Source: Anaerolineales bacterium (lineage in GTDB: Bacteria; Chloroflexota; Anaerolineae; Anaerolineales; Anaerolineaceae). Taken from it: a stretch of DNA of 48,747 nucleotides. The position numbers were made by a program, and so were the translations under genes. The notes below the pieces were generated by a model. It saw only the letters and a program-made list of their open reading frames with translations. It made no database searches and had not been told where the DNA came from. Each line of letters starts with the position of its first letter. Position 1 is the stretch's first letter. The stretch is taken from the NCBI GenBank assembly GCA_020060485.1, contig JAGVAB010000130.1, positions 1 through 48,747 of the forward strand, in the 5' to 3' direction. Shown in pieces: positions 17,155 through 26,244 of this stretch.

Positions 17155-18747
17155 TTACTGAGCAGGTTGTTGTCGTTTGAGCAGCGAGAGGGGGATGGTG
17201 AGTACTTCCTTGATGCCCAGGAAGTAGGCTGTAACAAAATACACCGCAGCGCCCAGACCGCCGCCGATGACCAGCAGGTAGAGACCGGAAAAGCCCAATA
17301 AATTTTCCACACCCCAGATAACACCGGACATTAAGACTGCGGCCAGCAAGGCTTTGCCCGCGTCCAGCAGGATCTGGCGGGCATGAATGCCTTTCCAGCG
17401 GATGCTGAGGATGGTCAAACCGGTCAGGGCTTCCACGCCAACGGCAATGCCATTGGCCAGTGCAGGCCCGGCCAATGAGAGGCCGCCTTGTTCGATGGGT
17501 TTGGTCAGCCAGATTGCGAGGGCGATGTTCAGCCCGGTGGTGAAAAATGAAATATAGAGTGGGGTGTAAGTATCCTGCTGCGAGGCAAAGGAGCGCACCA
17601 CGACTTCCAACACGGATTGTGTGATGAGGGCCAGGGTGTAATACTTGAGGGCAAAGTAGACCATCTGGGTGCTTTCGGCAGTGAATTCGCCGCCCTCAAA
17701 AAGGAGACGTATGACAGGTGTGCCAAGAACGATCAAACCGGCCGCTGCCGGGATGGCCAGGGTTAGAATGGCACGCATGGCACCACTCATGGCGCGCTTT
17801 TGAGCTTCCAGGTCTTTTTCAGCGGCAAGGGCGGCCAGGGTGGGAAAGACGGCTATGCCGATGGCTGTGCCGATCAGGGTCCAGGGCATGTTCATCAGGC
17901 GGTAAGCATAATCAAGGGCAGCCAGATTGCCTGGCCCCAGCCGGGAGGAGAGGGTGGCATTCAGCCAATTAATGCTTGCGCGGGCCATAAGCAGGTCGAT
18001 GATGCGCGGCGCCATGAGGATGGCCACTCTGCGAACAGCCGGCTCGAGACGCAGATTTGGCTGCCATTTGACCTTGTAGTGGATCAAGCCTGGAATCTGA
18101 ATGAGCAGATGCATGCCTGCGCCGAGGACAGCGCCCCAGGCTACGCCGAAGATGCCAAAGCGGGGCGAAAGGACAAGTGTTCCAATGATGATACCCAGGC
18201 TGTACATACTGGGCAGGAGAGCGGGGATGATGAAATGCTGGTGGGCGTAAAGGGTGGCGGTGAAGATGCTGCTGACGGCAAAGAGCAGGGTGGAGAGGAG
18301 CAGGATGCGCATGAGCTGCACAGTCATCTGCTGCACTTCAGGGGTGAAATTTGCGCCAACACCCCAGCGGGAGCTGACCAGCCAGGGGGCCGTCAGGGCA
18401 GCCAGGATGGCAGTGGAAAAGGTGATGAGGAAGATCAGGTTGACAACCTGACTAAAGAGGCGGTTGGGTCGCTGGGGGTCGCCTTTGGTCATCAACTCGG
18501 TGTAGATCGGGATGAACGCGAAACTGAGCGCTCCGCCGGAGAGCATGGTGAAGATCAGTTCAGGTATCACGTTGGCGGCAGTGAAGGCATCCAGAACGGC
18601 GCTGGTGCCAAATTGCCCGGCGATGATGCGTTGGCGAACAAGGCCAACCACAATGGACGCCCCCCATCCGATCATGACAATCAATGTGGAACCGGCAATG
18701 CGCTTGGTTCTGGACGGGGTTTTACTCTGGTCTCTGGATTCTGCCAT
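17155..18747 (-). CDS. murJ: Lipid II flippase MurJ (MviN family)
   Basis: A 530-residue polytopic membrane protein with about 14 hydrophobic segments, belonging to the MOP superfamily; it moves lipid II across the cytoplasmic membrane for peptidoglycan synthesis. Diagnostic sequence includes GLVRQRIIAGQFGTSAVLDAF near the N-terminus and PELIFTMLSGGALSFAFIP just after it. Two starts are possible: ATG at 18747, used here, or TTG at 18753, which has better spacing from AGGA. It lies 39 bp after hisE and is probably the last gene of the his transcript. A bidirectional terminator follows. Confidence 0.93.
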   Translation of the reverse strand: MAESRDQSKTPSRTKRIAGSTLIVMIGWGASIVVGLVRQRIIAGQFGTSAVLDAFTAANVIPELIFTMLSGGALSFAFIPIYTELMTKGDPQRPNRLFSQVVNLIFLITFSTAILAALTAPWLVSSRWGVGANFTPEVQQMTVQLMRILLLSTLLFAVSSIFTATLYAHQHFIIPALLPSMYSLGIIIGTLVLSPRFGIFGVAWGAVLGAGMHLLIQIPGLIHYKVKWQPNLRLEPAVRRVAILMAPRIIDLLMARASINWLNATLSSRLGPGNLAALDYAYRLMNMPWTLIGTAIGIAVFPTLAALAAEKDLEAQKRAMSGAMRAILTLAIPAAAGLIVLGTPVIRLLFEGGEFTAESTQMVYFALKYYTLALITQSVLEVVVRSFASQQDTYTPLYISFFTTGLNIALAIWLTKPIEQGGLSLAGPALANGIAVGVEALTGLTILSIRWKGIHARQILLDAGKALLAAVLMSGVIWGVENLLGFSGLYLLVIGGGLGAAVYFVTAYFLGIKEVLTIPLSLLKRQQPAQ

Positions 18748-18786
18748 TTTCAAACTTTATCCTTTTTAAGTTTGGATGATTTTAGG

Positions 18787-19074
18787 TCATTGTCCTTTGG
18801 GTTGGTGGCGTTGTTCAAGCTCGGTCAGGATATCGGCGGGGGTGAGGCCGCTGTCGGCCAGAAGCACCAGGGTATGGTAAGTGAGATCAGCAATTTCTTC
18901 GATCAGGCGCTGCTTGCCCTGGGCTTTGGCGGCCAGAATGACCTCGACTGATTCTTCGCCAATCTTCTTGAGAATTTCATCCTGGCCTTTGCGGAAAAGA
19001 TAGGCAGTGTAGGATCCCTCAACCGGGTTATCCTGGCGGTCGAGGATGATATTGAACAGTTCATTCAGGGTCAT
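18787..19074 (-). CDS. hisE: Phosphoribosyl-ATP pyrophosphohydrolase
   Basis: A 95-residue enzyme for the second step of histidine synthesis (PR-ATP to PR-AMP + PPi). The all-alpha MazG-like fold shows GEESVEVILAAK and EEIADLTYHTLVLL, the acidic metal-binding motifs of the family. I choose ATG 19074, preceded by GGAGG; an upstream ATG at 19104 would add ten residues and overlap hisI. It is separate from hisI, not fused as in enterobacteria. Confidence 0.95.
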   Translation of the reverse strand: MTLNELFNIILDRQDNPVEGSYTAYLFRKGQDEILKKIGEESVEVILAAKAQGKQRLIEEIADLTYHTLVLLADSGLTPADILTELEQRHQPKGQ

Positions 19075-19096
19075 GCTACCTCCATGTGCTGTGAGA

Positions 19097-19432
19097 TCAT
19101 TCATGGATTACGGGATTGTGAAAGCAGGAGTTTTTGCCAGTATGGCAGGCCGGACCTGCCGGATGCACTTTGACCAGAATGGCGTCGCAATCACAATCCA
19201 GGCACAAGTCTACCACGATTTGGGTGTTGCCCGAGGTGGCGCCCTTGTGCCAGAGCTCCTGACGGCTGCGCGACCAGAAGTGGGTCTCTCCGGTTTGCAG
19301 GGTCAGTTGGAATGATGCCTGGTTCATATAAGCCAGCATCAAGACCTGGCCGGTCTGGCTGTCCTGTACAATGGCCGGGATCAGGCCTTTTTCGTCGAAT
19401 ACCGGTACAATAGTGGTGTTCTGTTCTAGCAT
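19097..19432 (-). CDS. hisI: Phosphoribosyl-AMP cyclohydrolase
   Basis: A 111-residue Zn/Mg enzyme for the third histidine step (PR-AMP to ProFAR). [19 protein letters not shown] is the family signature, and D-x-D-x-D (DCDCD, residues about 79-83) plus C-terminal cysteines supply metal ligands. The start follows AGGAG at rather long spacing. It is separated from hisF by an opposite-strand GNAT gene, with only 30 bp between the two start codons, so its transcription must read through that gene or start inside it. Confidence 0.95.
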   Translation of the reverse strand: MLEQNTTIVPVFDEKGLIPAIVQDSQTGQVLMLAYMNQASFQLTLQTGETHFWSRSRQELWHKGATSGNTQIVVDLCLDCDCDAILVKVHPAGPACHTGKNSCFHNPVIHE

Positions 19433-19462
19433 ATCTCAAAAGATCTCCTGTAAGAGGCGAAA

Positions 19463-19903
19463 ATGGGTGAAACAATCACGATTCGGGAAGCACGACCGGA
19501 GGACCTGTCAGCGATCACCGAGTTGTGCGCTCAGCTGGGCTACCCGGCAGATGCGGCGGGGGTGAAGCGGCGTTTTATGATGATTATTGATAATCCAAGT
19601 CATTTTATTCGCATAGCCAGCAATGAGGCTGGGGATGTGATCGGCTGGGTGCATGCCCTGCCCGTTTGTTATCTGGAATCCGAAGAATTCATTGAAATCG
19701 GTGGCCTGGTCGTGGATGGTAGTTCCCGAAAACAAGGGGCCGGAAGACAATTAATGCTGGCAGTTGAGGTATGGGCAAGAGAAAGCGGCGTTGCCACCAT
19801 CCGGCTGCGCTCAAATGTCACGCGGCGGGAAGCCCACCAGTTCTATCAGCGGATAGGATACCAGATTGTCAAGGAACAGTATACGTTTGTGAAAGAGCTT
19901 TAG
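19463..19903 (+). CDS. GNAT family N-acetyltransferase, antisense within the his operon
   Basis: A 146-residue GNAT acetyltransferase that uses acetyl-CoA; substrate unknown. Motif [10 protein letters not shown], then [20 protein letters not shown] (Q/RxxGxG/A acetyl-CoA binding loop, about residues 83-100) and the late FYQRIGYQ are typical. It lies on the plus strand between hisI and hisF. Its stop overlaps the hisF stop by three bases. AGAGG precedes the ATG. Its promoter would have to lie inside the hisI coding region; TACAAT at 19406-19411 is a weak candidate. Confidence 0.88.
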   Translation: MGETITIREARPEDLSAITELCAQLGYPADAAGVKRRFMMIIDNPSHFIRIASNEAGDVIGWVHALPVCYLESEEFIEIGGLVVDGSSRKQGAGRQLMLAVEVWARESGVATIRLRSNVTRREAHQFYQRIGYQIVKEQYTFVKEL

Positions 19904-20685
19904 TCTGCTTTGGGCACAAGTCGTACCGGCACACCAACTTCAGCTAGATAGTTTTTCAATTCAGGGATGGAAAGTTTGCCATCGTGGAAAAGGGAGGCAG
20001 CCAGGGCCGCGTCAGCCTTGCCCTCGGTCAGCACATCGGCGAAATGTTGCATGGAACCTGCGCCGCCGGAGGCAATAACGGGTACGTTGACTGCTTCTGA
20101 TACGGTGCGGGTCAGGGCGATATCGTACCCGGACAGAGTTCCATCAGCATCCATGCTGGTCAACAGAATTTCACCTGCCCCAGCAGACACGCCCTGCATG
20201 GCCCATTCGACAGCATCCAGGCCGGTGGGCGTGCGCCCTCCATTGATAACAACCTCCCAGCGGGGAAAGGATTCGGTACCTGGGATGCGGCGGGCATCTA
20301 TGGCGAGGACAACACACTGGCTGCCAAAACGCTGTGCGCCCTCCTTGAGCAGATTGGGATCATGTACTGCAGCTGAATTGACACTGACCTTGTCGGCTCC
20401 GGCCAGAAGCATGCCGCGCATGTCTTCCACAGTACGAATGCCGCCGCCCACCGCCAGCGGCATGAAGACCTGGTTGGCGACGCGTTCCACGGTTTTGATG
20501 GCAGTGGCCCGGCCTTCGTGGGTAGCAGAGATGTCCAGAAAGACCAGTTCATCGGCGCCGGCCAGGTCGTAGATCCTGGCCTGTTCTACGGGGTCGCCAG
20601 CGTCGCGCAGGTTGACAAACTGCACACCCTTGACCACACGACCTTCGGCAATATCCAGACAGGGGATGATACGTTTGGCGAGCAT
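19900..20685 (-). CDS. hisF: Imidazole glycerol phosphate synthase, cyclase subunit
   Basis: A 261-residue TIM-barrel subunit that uses ammonia from HisH to convert PRFAR to imidazole glycerol phosphate and [16 protein letters not shown] holds the first catalytic aspartate and [13 protein letters not shown] the second. The frame is open further upstream, but ATG 20685 has GAGAGG and lies four bases after the hisA stop, and matches the family N-terminus. Confidence 0.97.
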   Translation of the reverse strand: MLAKRIIPCLDIAEGRVVKGVQFVNLRDAGDPVEQARIYDLAGADELVFLDISATHEGRATAIKTVERVANQVFMPLAVGGGIRTVEDMRGMLLAGADKVSVNSAAVHDPNLLKEGAQRFGSQCVVLAIDARRIPGTESFPRWEVVINGGRTPTGLDAVEWAMQGVSAGAGEILLTSMDADGTLSGYDIALTRTVSEAVNVPVIASGGAGSMQHFADVLTEGKADAALAASLFHDGKLSIPELKNYLAEVGVPVRLVPKAD

Positions 20686-20689
20686 GGGA

Positions 20690-21433
20690 TCAGTCCTCTC
20701 TACTGCTGAAGAGATCTTCGGGTTGGATGCTGCCTTCGTAGAGCGCCCGGCCAACAATCACACCTGGCAAGCCCGCAGAGCGGATAGCCCGTACGTCATC
20801 AATGGTGTTGACTCCCCCGGAGGCGACCACCAGCAGGCCGGTAGTTTGTGCAAGAAGGAGGGTGGCGGGCAGGTTGACACCGGTTTGCAAACCATCGCGG
20901 GCGATGTCGGTGAAAACGATCCAGCGCAGACCCATTTGCTGAAAGTCAAGGCCGAGATTAACCGCGGTCTGGTTCGAAGATTCCTGCCAGCCACGCACCC
21001 GAACAATACCATCACGCGCATCCAGGCTGACTGCGATCCGGTCAGCGCCCCACTGATGCACAGCTTTCCGCACCAGTTCTGGCTGGGCTACGGCGGCAGT
21101 GCCGAAAACGGCCCGGCTGACGCCCAGATCGAGGATTCGTTCAGCATCCTGCAAGCTGCGCAGACCGCCGCCAAACTGAATGGGGGTGTTATATGCCATG
21201 GAAACCTCCAGAATGGCTTGCAGGGCCTTCTGGTTGGCGCTATCGGCCTGTTCAAAGGCGCCATCAAGATTGACTACATGCAGCCATTGGGCGCCGGCGG
21301 TTATCCAGCGAGCAGCAACACCTGCGGGGTCACTGGCATAATTGGTCTGGCGGGAGGGGTCCCCTTCTTTGAGGCGCACCACCTGGCCGTTCTTGAGGTC
21401 GATGGCGGGAAAAACGATGAAATCCGGGTTCAT
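20690..21433 (-). CDS. hisA: ProFAR isomerase (phosphoribosylformimino-AICAR-P isomerase)
   Basis: A 247-residue TIM-barrel isomerase for the fourth histidine step. Catalytic D12 lies in [14 protein letters not shown] and the second aspartate in [15 protein letters not shown] and VASGGV are the phosphate-binding glycine motifs. The start ATG overlaps the stop of the upstream NYN gene (ATGA), implying translational coupling. Confidence 0.97.
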   Translation of the reverse strand: MNPDFIVFPAIDLKNGQVVRLKEGDPSRQTNYASDPAGVAARWITAGAQWLHVVNLDGAFEQADSANQKALQAILEVSMAYNTPIQFGGGLRSLQDAERILDLGVSRAVFGTAAVAQPELVRKAVHQWGADRIAVSLDARDGIVRVRGWQESSNQTAVNLGLDFQQMGLRWIVFTDIARDGLQTGVNLPATLLLAQTTGLLVVASGGVNTIDDVRAIRSAGLPGVIVGRALYEGSIQPEDLFSSRED

Positions 21434-22533
21434 GGGCTTGGGTTCTCCTCGGGTGACTGGGCTTCGGCGCGGATCAGAAATTCTTTGAGTTTGGAAGTAC
21501 TCAGGTCAGGGTGTTTGATGCGGCTGTCTTGCAGGATGCCGGTTTCCAGCAAGAGGTTGAGCCACTGTTTGGCCTCGGATACACTGATCTTTAACCGATC
21601 CTTTAAAGCTTTCCGCCATTCGGAGCGGCTGGGTGGCGGGCTGGCTGCTTCGGCCAGGGAGGCAAGAGCGTAGAGTACTCCGGCTGCCCGGGCAAAAGCC
21701 GGGCGGGGTTCCATGAGCTGGATTTTTCCAAACAAGCGCTCTTTGGTTAAAGAGACACAAGCCACTCCAGCTTCACTCTGCCACAGGTCGATCGCTTCTT
21801 CTGAACGGGCATGGTTCAAAATCCGGTCTGCCGAGGCAGGCCCAATGGCGGCCTTGACCAGATCGGCCGGAATGGCTGTGCTGAATTGCCGGCGAAAATC
21901 TGAGATCATCTCCACTGCCCGTTGGTAGGGTTTCCGGGGTGTGTTCTGATCAGGCTCGGGCGGGGTGATGTTTTCGGTCTGCGGCACTTGGGGTTGGGTG
22001 TCCTGAAAAGGAATACATAGATAGCGTTCCAGGAGGATGTGATGTGCGCTGGCAGGGTCTGGCAGAATGAAGTTCACCATGCGGCCGGAGGTTTGCAGGC
22101 AGTTGGCCACGGCAGCAAAGGCACCATCACCAGTGACAAAAACATAAACGCTGGCCGGGTTCTTTGCGGCGTGCAGTCCGGCATGGAAAGCCAGGGACAT
22201 ATCGCTATAATTGTGCACCACATATTTTTTACCGGCCTTTGATTTTGAGTTGGTTTGAGGCGGGGCTGGTTCAAAACTGTCAACATGGATAATGCGTGCC
22301 AGGCGGTTGAGACCACCTAGCTGCTGGTTATAGTGGCTGAAATTGGCAGCTGCATATGTGTCTTCCATTTCCAATCCGCCAATGTGTTGGTTGACATATT
22401 CCACCAGGCTGGCAAAGTCTATCGCCGGAGATGCGCCAAAATCACCAATGCCCTGTTTCTGCAGGTTCTTCAGGGTGGTATAGAGGTTTTCAAAATCGAT
22501 AAACAGGGCAGCGCGGGGAGGGTGATTTGGCAT
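21430..22533 (-). CDS. NYN domain (LabA-like) putative RNase inserted in the his operon
   Basis: A 367-residue protein. Residues about 7-175 form a NYN/PIN-like nuclease domain: D13 in ALFIDFENLY, D111 in NYSDMSLAFHAGL and D136 in FVTGDGAFAAVANCLQ match the acidic metal-binding positions. The C-terminal 190 residues are mostly helical and may include one or two winged-helix domains (KAALKDRLKISVSEAKQWLNLLLETGIL-like pattern near the end). Family members are thought to be metal-dependent RNases. It lies between hisH (25 bp gap) and hisA (ATGA overlap), so it is translated as part of the operon. A role in histidine synthesis or in handling the operon mRNA or tRNA-His is speculation. Start chosen at MPNHPPRAALF. 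Confidence 0.85.
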   Translation of the reverse strand: MPNHPPRAALFIDFENLYTTLKNLQKQGIGDFGASPAIDFASLVEYVNQHIGGLEMEDTYAAANFSHYNQQLGGLNRLARIIHVDSFEPAPPQTNSKSKAGKKYVVHNYSDMSLAFHAGLHAAKNPASVYVFVTGDGAFAAVANCLQTSGRMVNFILPDPASAHHILLERYLCIPFQDTQPQVPQTENITPPEPDQNTPRKPYQRAVEMISDFRRQFSTAIPADLVKAAIGPASADRILNHARSEEAIDLWQSEAGVACVSLTKERLFGKIQLMEPRPAFARAAGVLYALASLAEAASPPPSRSEWRKALKDRLKISVSEAKQWLNLLLETGILQDSRIKHPDLSTSKLKEFLIRAEAQSPEENPSP

Positions 22534-22558
22534 GGGCGGCACTCTCTTTCGTGTGCAC

Positions 22559-23179
22559 TCAAAGGTTGAAAAAATTCCGTAAAATGGTCTGCCCCACACG
22601 CTGACTTTTTTCCGGGTGGAACTGGACGCCAAAGATATTTTCGCTTTGCACCGCAGACGTAAAATCGATTATATAGTCTGTTGTAGCGCTGGTGACAGAT
22701 GCGTCCTGCGGCAGGCAATAGAAGGCATGGTTGAAATAGGCATGGCAGCCATTGGGCAAACCCTTGAAGAGCGGGCTGGGATCAGTCCCAAACCAGAGCT
22801 GATTCCAGCCGGTGTGGGGAATTTTGTAACCGGGCCTGTCGTTGAAACGCAGCACCTGGCCGGGGAGGATGTTCAGGCCGGCGTGCCGGCCCATTTCGGT
22901 ACTCTGGTTGAACAAGGCCTGCATGCCGACACAAATTCCTAAAAAGGGTGCCCCGCGGCGGGCGGCATCCTGCAGAGCAGGTACCAGGCCAGACTGAGTG
23001 AGGCCCTGCATGAAGCCGCCAAAGGCACCCACGCCGGGCAGGATGATGCGCCCGCCAGAAATCAGGTCGTCGGGATCTTTGGTGAGCTTGATCGAGAAGC
23101 CCAGTTTGAGAAGGGCATTGTAGACCGAGTGCAGATTACCTGTGCCTGCGTCGATCAGCAGCGCATCGTGGTTTTGCAT
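22559..23179 (-). CDS. hisH: Imidazole glycerol phosphate synthase, glutamine amidotransferase subunit
   Basis: A 206-residue class I glutaminase that supplies ammonia to HisF. The triad is C83 (GICVGMQ), H188 and E190 (FHPEKSQ). LPGVGAFG near residues 47-54 is the oxyanion region. It lies eight bases after hisB. Confidence 0.97.
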   Translation of the reverse strand: MQNHDALLIDAGTGNLHSVYNALLKLGFSIKLTKDPDDLISGGRIILPGVGAFGGFMQGLTQSGLVPALQDAARRGAPFLGICVGMQALFNQSTEMGRHAGLNILPGQVLRFNDRPGYKIPHTGWNQLWFGTDPSPLFKGLPNGCHAYFNHAFYCLPQDASVTSATTDYIIDFTSAVQSENIFGVQFHPEKSQRVGQTILRNFFNL

Positions 23180-23187
23180 GGCGGCTC

Positions 23188-23808
23188 CTAGAACAAGATG
23201 CCTTTACTGGAGGGAATAATACCCGCCCGGCGGGGATCAATTTGCACGGCGGCGTCCAATGCCCGGCCAAGTGCTTTGAAGATAGCTTCGGCCTGGTGGT
23301 GATCGTCCCGGCCATAGAGGAGGCGGGCGTGGAGATTGCAGCGTGCTTCGAGGGCAAAGCTTTCCAGAAAGTGGGCAAAGAGGGAAACCGGAATACCGCC
23401 CAGGCTGGGAGCATGCCATTCAACCTCGATGATGGTATACGGGCGTCCAGAGAAGTCTACGGCGGCAAAGGCCAGCGATTCATCCATTGGGCAATAGGCT
23501 GAAGCCATGCGCACAATTCCGCGCCGCTCGCCAAGAGATTCACGGAAGGCCTGCCCCAGAGCAAGGCCGACATCCTCGATGGTGTGGTGAGGGTCAATTT
23601 GCAGATCGCCCTGGGCGTGCAGTTTGAGATCGAACATGCCGTGCACGACGATCTGGGTCAGCATGTGGTCGAAAAAGGGAATGCCGGTATCAATTTCATG
23701 CTGACCGGAGCCATCTACATTGAGAGCCAACTCGATGCGGGTTTCGCTGGTGCTGCGGCTGAGTGTGCTGTGGCGCGGCTGGCTGTCCGGGTCTGGTATG
23801 AGAGTCAT
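23188..23808 (-). CDS. hisB: Imidazoleglycerol-phosphate dehydratase
   Basis: A 206-residue monofunctional Mn-dependent dehydratase. The metal-binding repeats DTGIPFFDHML and DPHHTIEDVG and the later GRDDHHQAEAIFK are intact. There is no fused histidinol-phosphate phosphatase domain, so that step is encoded outside this window. Start ATG 23808 overlaps the hisC stop (ATGA) and follows AAGGA; an upstream in-frame start would only add a tail within hisC. Confidence 0.96.
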   Translation of the reverse strand: MTLIPDPDSQPRHSTLSRSTSETRIELALNVDGSGQHEIDTGIPFFDHMLTQIVVHGMFDLKLHAQGDLQIDPHHTIEDVGLALGQAFRESLGERRGIVRMASAYCPMDESLAFAAVDFSGRPYTIIEVEWHAPSLGGIPVSLFAHFLESFALEARCNLHARLLYGRDDHHQAEAIFKALGRALDAAVQIDPRRAGIIPSSKGILF

Positions 23809-24923
23809 GTGATGTTCCTTTCGGCAGCAATTTGTTTTAAGGCAGCAACGATGCACTTGTTTTCTTCCGGACGGCCGATGCTGATGCGGATGAAATTTTG
23901 CAACAGAGGGGTATCATAGAATCGTACCATGATGCCTTCATGCAGGAGCAAGTCTTTCAGTTCAGCGGCCGGCATGCCTTCCACCTGACAGAGGATGAAG
24001 TTGGCCTGGGAAGGATAGGGATGCAGAAAAGGAATCGTTTTTAGCTTGTCATACAGAAGATCGCGCTCTGTACGCAAGCGGGCTACATTCCAGGAAAGAT
24101 AATCCACATCCTGCAGGGAGGCCAGGGCGGCCACATTGGCGGCTACATTGACATTATAGGGCTGTTTTGCTTTCCATAGTGCGGGCAGGATCCAATCGGG
24201 AAATGCACCGTAACCGACACGCAAACCAGCCAACCCGGCCCATTTACTGAAGGTTCGCAGGACGACCAGATTTTGGCGCCTGGGCACTTGCTGGATGCGG
24301 CTCAGGTTTTCGCCCAGCCGCCCGCCGGCGGCGCCGGTGAACTCGATGTAGGCCTCGTCCAGAATGACCAGCACTGGCATTTCCAGCAACGCGTTGATAG
24401 TTTCGGCGGCGGGAAAGCTGCCATCGGGGTTGTTGGGAGTGGTCAGGAAGATAACCTGGGGCTGGTATTGTTCTATGGCATGCTGGATGGCAGGCAGATC
24501 AAGCGAAAAATCCGGTTTGCGCGGCACATCGATGATTTCGCCGGCATTCAGTCTGGTTTCAAAAGCGTACATGCCAAAAGTGGGTGGACAGTTGATGACC
24601 CTGTCGGCAGGATCGAGAATGAGGCGCAAAGTGAGATCGATCAATTCGTCTGCACCTGCTCCAGTCACCAGGTTTTGCATCGGCACTCCGGTGAATTCAG
24701 ACAAAGCAGTGCGCAACTCACGGCTCTCGGGGTCGGGGTAGATGTGTGGCCATTGCATTTCGGCCAGTGCCTGGCGCGCCTTTGGCGAAGGGCCATAAGG
24801 ATTTTCATTGGCGTCCAGTTTGACGATCTCCCGGGGGGCGCGGCCCAGGCGGGCAGAAAGCACCTCAAAGGGTTCGATGGGGGTGTATGGAGAAAAATCT
24901 GCGAAACGGGCTGCAGTTTTCAT
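23805..24923 (-). CDS. hisC: Histidinol-phosphate aminotransferase
   Basis: A 372-residue fold-type I PLP enzyme converting imidazole acetol phosphate to histidinol phosphate. LDANENPYGPSP is the family N-terminal motif; N165, D189 and Y192 bind PLP, and K227 (RTFSKWAGLAGLRVGY) forms the Schiff base. ATGA overlap with hisD upstream and hisB downstream supports co-translation. Confidence 0.96.
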   Translation of the reverse strand: MKTAARFADFSPYTPIEPFEVLSARLGRAPREIVKLDANENPYGPSPKARQALAEMQWPHIYPDPESRELRTALSEFTGVPMQNLVTGAGADELIDLTLRLILDPADRVINCPPTFGMYAFETRLNAGEIIDVPRKPDFSLDLPAIQHAIEQYQPQVIFLTTPNNPDGSFPAAETINALLEMPVLVILDEAYIEFTGAAGGRLGENLSRIQQVPRRQNLVVLRTFSKWAGLAGLRVGYGAFPDWILPALWKAKQPYNVNVAANVAALASLQDVDYLSWNVARLRTERDLLYDKLKTIPFLHPYPSQANFILCQVEGMPAAELKDLLLHEGIMVRFYDTPLLQNFIRISIGRPEENKCIVAALKQIAAERNIT

Positions 24924-26242
24924 AAGCGTACCTGGGCTGAATTCGCGTGAGCATCGAGTTGTTCGGACGTGGCAATGGTCACTGCTGCCGGGCCGATCTG
25001 GCGGGATGTTTGCGGATCGAGGGCAACCAGGCTGACCACATGGACAAAATCCAGTACATTGAGCGGCGAGCTGAAATGGGCCGAGCCGCCTGTGGGCATG
25101 ACGTGGCTGGGGCCGGCTACGTAATCTCCAAGGACTTCAAAAGAATGTTCGCCGACGAAGATACCACCTGCGGCGGTCACTTTTTCTGCAAGACGCCAGG
25201 GGTCTGCCACGGCCAGACAGAGGTGTTCAGGGCCGTACTCGTTGGAGAGGTCCACGGCTTGTTGCAGATCTCGGGTCAGCACAGCCCCGGAACGATTATT
25301 CAGCGAGGTGGAAATGGTCTGGCTGCGGCTTCTGTGGATCAGTTGCCGTTCCACTTCTTGCTGTACTGACTGGATCAATTGCATGGAAGGGGAGAGCAGG
25401 ATGGCGCTAGCCAGCTCGTCATGCTCGGCTTGAGCCAGCAAGTCGGCGGCCACCCATTCCGGTTTGGCAGAGTCGTCGGCGATAACAACAGTCTCGGTGG
25501 GGCCGGCGATGGTATCGATGCCGACAAAGCCAAAGACCTGGCGTTTGGCGATGGAGACAAAGAGATTGCCGGGACCGAAAATCTTTTTCACAGGGCGGAT
25601 GGATTGCGTGCCGTAGGCCAGAGCTGCGATGGCCTGGGCACCGCCGATGGTGTAAACCTCGGTGATGCCCAACAGGGCGGCACATGCCAAAATGGTGGGA
25701 TCAATGTTCCCTGTTCCACGGTTGGGTGGGGCTACCAGGGCGATCTCTGGCACTCCGGCCACCTGAGCCGGGATGGCGGACATCAAAACTGATGAGGGCA
25801 GAGGGGCGCTGCCGGCCGGTACATAGATACCAACGCGCAGTATGGGACGCATATACTGACCAACAGTGCCGCCCAGTTTCTGGGTCATCCAGGAAGTGAC
25901 TGGCTGGGCTTCATGGAACCGGCGGACACGGTCTGCGGCAAGTTCCAATGCCTGGCGCAGATCAGCAGGCAGTTGCTCCAGGGCGGCTTTCAACTCGGCT
26001 GGTGGGACAGCAAAGTTTTGCGGGGTGCTGCCATCCAGTCGCTGCGACCATTCGTACAAGGCGTCATCGCCGCGGCGGCGCACATCGGCCAGGATGCGCG
26101 CCACGGCCTGCTCCGGGGTGAGAGGCTCGCCGAATAATTCGGCGGTGCGCTGCAGGACGATGTCTGGAATGGGCATTTCGTCCATGGGAACACGTTTCAA
26201 TATCGAAGTGCGGGCTTCGTCGGGCTGGAAAATTCGCAGCAT
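24920..26242 (-). CDS. hisD: Histidinol dehydrogenase
   Basis: A 440-residue Zn enzyme that oxidises histidinol to histidine in two NAD-dependent steps. Signature sequences include YVPAGSAPLPSSVLM, GPGNLFVSIAKRQVFG, IAGPTE and LAQAEHDELASAIL. Start ATG 26242 is chosen because AGGAG lies seven bases upstream; a TTG at 26248 would overlap the hisG stop. Confidence 0.97.
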   Translation of the reverse strand: MLRIFQPDEARTSILKRVPMDEMPIPDIVLQRTAELFGEPLTPEQAVARILADVRRRGDDALYEWSQRLDGSTPQNFAVPPAELKAALEQLPADLRQALELAADRVRRFHEAQPVTSWMTQKLGGTVGQYMRPILRVGIYVPAGSAPLPSSVLMSAIPAQVAGVPEIALVAPPNRGTGNIDPTILACAALLGITEVYTIGGAQAIAALAYGTQSIRPVKKIFGPGNLFVSIAKRQVFGFVGIDTIAGPTETVVIADDSAKPEWVAADLLAQAEHDELASAILLSPSMQLIQSVQQEVERQLIHRSRSQTISTSLNNRSGAVLTRDLQQAVDLSNEYGPEHLCLAVADPWRLAEKVTAAGGIFVGEHSFEVLGDYVAGPSHVMPTGGSAHFSSPLNVLDFVHVVSLVALDPQTSRQIGPAAVTIATSEQLDAHANSAQVRL

Positions 26243-26244
26243 GA

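Noticed and set aside
17800..18951. Long plus-strand open frame (383 codons)
   Set aside because: Antisense to murJ and hisE. The translation is Gly/Asp-rich and low in complexity (GGQGGKDG..., GKGDEEDQ), as expected for the reverse of a hydrophobic gene.
20612..21673. Plus-strand open frame of 353 codons
   Set aside because: Antisense to hisF, hisA and the NYN gene, whose protein motifs are unmistakable; no SD or family resemblance.
23188..23808. Bifunctional HisB with histidinol-phosphatase
   Set aside because: Length (206 residues) and motifs cover the dehydratase only.
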